A stretch of DNA of 42,513 bases. It comes from Pseudomonadota bacterium (GTDB taxonomy: Bacteria; Pseudomonadota; Gammaproteobacteria; Acidiferrobacterales; Acidiferrobacteraceae). The stretch is from positions 1 through 42,513 of the forward strand of contig JAKAXT010000007.1 in the NCBI GenBank assembly GCA_021816425.1, written 5' to 3'. The notes beneath the pieces are model-generated. The model had not been told where the DNA came from and did not search any database. It saw only the letters and a list, made by a program, of their open reading frames with translations. Positions 41,630 through 42,513 of this stretch are shown here, in pieces. How positions within the stretch are numbered: the first letter of the stretch is position 1; every line of letters starts with the position of its first letter. A program made the translations under genes and the position numbers.

Positions 41630-42513
41630 GTGAGCGGAAAGGGTTTGGACGACGAGCTTAGATTTTGCGTGGAGATGTCGGGCGCCGAGCAGGGGCTGAG
41701 GCTCGACCGGGCGCTTGCGCGCCGCCTGCCGCAGTTTTCGCGCACGACGCTCCAGGGCTGGCTGCGCGACGGGCGCATCACGATCGACGCCAAGCCCGCG
41801 TCGGCGGCGACGCAGGTGCGCGGCGGCGAGCACGTGCAGTTCGACCTGCCAGAGCCGACGCCCGCCGATGTCGTGGCCGAGGACATCCCGCTTTGCGTGA
41901 TTTTCGAGGATGAGGCGTTGATCGTGATCGACAAGCCCGCCGGGCTCGTCGTGCACCCGGGGGCGGGCTGCGCGCAGGGCACCTTGCAAAACGCGCTTTT
42001 GCATCATGCCCCGGAGTTGGCGCCGCTTGCGCGTTCGGGGATCGTGCATCGCCTTGACAAGGACACCTCGGGGGCGCTGGTCGTGGCCCGCACCGAGGTC
42101 GCGCGTCTGTCGCTGATCGGCCAGCTGAAGACCCGCGAGATGGGCCGCGAATACGAGGCGCTCGTGATCGGGCGCCCGCCTGCGAGCGGCGCCGTGGAGG
42201 CCCCCATCGGGCGCGATGTGCGGCATCGGACGCGCATGAGCGTGCGCAGCGGGGGACGGCCGGCGCGCTCCGACTTCGCGGTCGTGGAGCGGCTGGGCGG
42301 CTATAGCCTGCTCAAGGTGCGGCTCCATTCCGGTCGTACGCATCAGATCCGCGTGCATATGGCGCACCTGGGCTTCCCGCTCGTCGGTGACGAGACCTAT
42401 GGTGGGGGACGCGCCCGGCACATCCTCGGGCGCCAGGCGCTGCATGCGCGCAGGCTCTCGCTGCGGCACCCGACGACCGGGGAGGCCATGACATTCGAGG
42501 CGCCGCGGCCGGA
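41630..42513 (+). CDS. rluD: 23S rRNA pseudouridine synthase RluD (3' end outside the window)
   Basis: Forms pseudouridines 1911, 1915 and 1917 in helix 69 of 23S rRNA in E. coli. An S4 domain (LRLDRALARRLPQFSRTTLQGWLRDGRI) precedes the RluA-family catalytic domain with EDEALIVIDKPAGLVVHPGAG, the catalytic Asp in GIVHRLDKDTSGALVVA, and SGRTHQIRVHMAHLGFPLVGDETYGG. About 294 codons are visible, and the frame is open at the window end, so only the last part is missing. Start GTG (41630) matches the family length best; an ATG 15 codons later is possible but would sit directly on its own GGAG. Divergent from bamD. Confidence 0.95.
   Translation, partial: MSGKGLDDELRFCVEMSGAEQGLRLDRALARRLPQFSRTTLQGWLRDGRITIDAKPASAATQVRGGEHVQFDLPEPTPADVVAEDIPLCVIFEDEALIVIDKPAGLVVHPGAGCAQGTLQNALLHHAPELAPLARSGIVHRLDKDTSGALVVARTEVARLSLIGQLKTREMGREYEALVIGRPPASGAVEAPIGRDVRHRTRMSVRSGGRPARSDFAVVERLGGYSLLKVRLHSGRTHQIRVHMAHLGFPLVGDETYGGGRARHILGRQALHARRLSLRHPTTGEAMTFEAPRP

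Overview
GC-rich bacterial chromosome with tightly packed housekeeping genes. There is no tRNA, rRNA, insertion sequence, phage gene or CRISPR array that I can recognise. The gene order is gammaproteobacterial. The run purB / mnmA / nudJ / rluE / icd and the run cspD-like / clpS / clpA / infA / bpt / aat match blocks I know from Pseudomonas and, in part, from E. coli. bamD diverging from rluD is also typical of the group. A deep-branching, high-GC gammaproteobacterium (an Acidiferrobacter-like organism, for example) is my guess; the sequence alone does not fix the genus.

Layout. 1-6.6 kb: a DAHP synthase frame that stops mid-barrel, a cold-shock gene, a DedA membrane protein, a minus-strand operon aguA-aguB-rsmB-like, and a carboxylesterase next to an unusual CsrA-like gene. 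6.7-12.1 kb: DUF1015, DUF3579, pyrD, an RluF-like pseudouridine synthase, ilvD and a CDGSH iron-sulfur protein. 12.1-17.2 kb: an EEP phosphatase/nuclease coupled to a phospholipase D-VTT fusion, a multi-zinc-ribbon protein, and cbpA/cbpM chaperone genes. 17.2-22.6 kb: purB, a uracil-DNA-glycosylase-like gene, the operon rluE-nudJ-mnmA, and divergent icd. 22.6-28.2 kb: a complete tripartite RND efflux operon (outer membrane factor, adaptor, pump) ending in a clear terminator. 28.2-33.4 kb: cspD-like, clpS, clpA, a small unknown ORF, infA, bpt, aat. 33.5-37.1 kb: a FemAB-like acyltransferase gene coupled to a second TolC and a second RND adaptor, with no pump gene. 37.2-42.5 kb: sucC-sucD-nadE, bamD, and rluD running off the end.

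How the genes fit together. ClpS, ClpA, Aat and Bpt make up most of the bacterial N-degron route: the transferases tag N-termini, ClpS recognises the tag and ClpA unfolds the substrate for ClpP (not in the window). AguA and AguB turn agmatine into putrescine. RluF-like, RluE, RluD, the RsmB-like protein and MnmA are RNA-modification enzymes. SucCD, Icd and NadE serve the TCA cycle and its NAD supply. Many neighbours overlap by ATGA, GTGA or TTGA, which indicates translational coupling, and five convergent pairs overlap at their 3' ends.

The most notable items are the CsrA-like protein with an insertion between strands 1 and 2, the predicted leaderless transcripts beside it, a short leader ORF with a perfect ribosome site overlapping the clpS start, a possible small ORF bridging cbpA and cbpM, the adaptor-TolC operon without a pump, and the mid-barrel stop in the DAHP synthase gene. 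I did not find a clearly new multi-gene defence or metabolic system.
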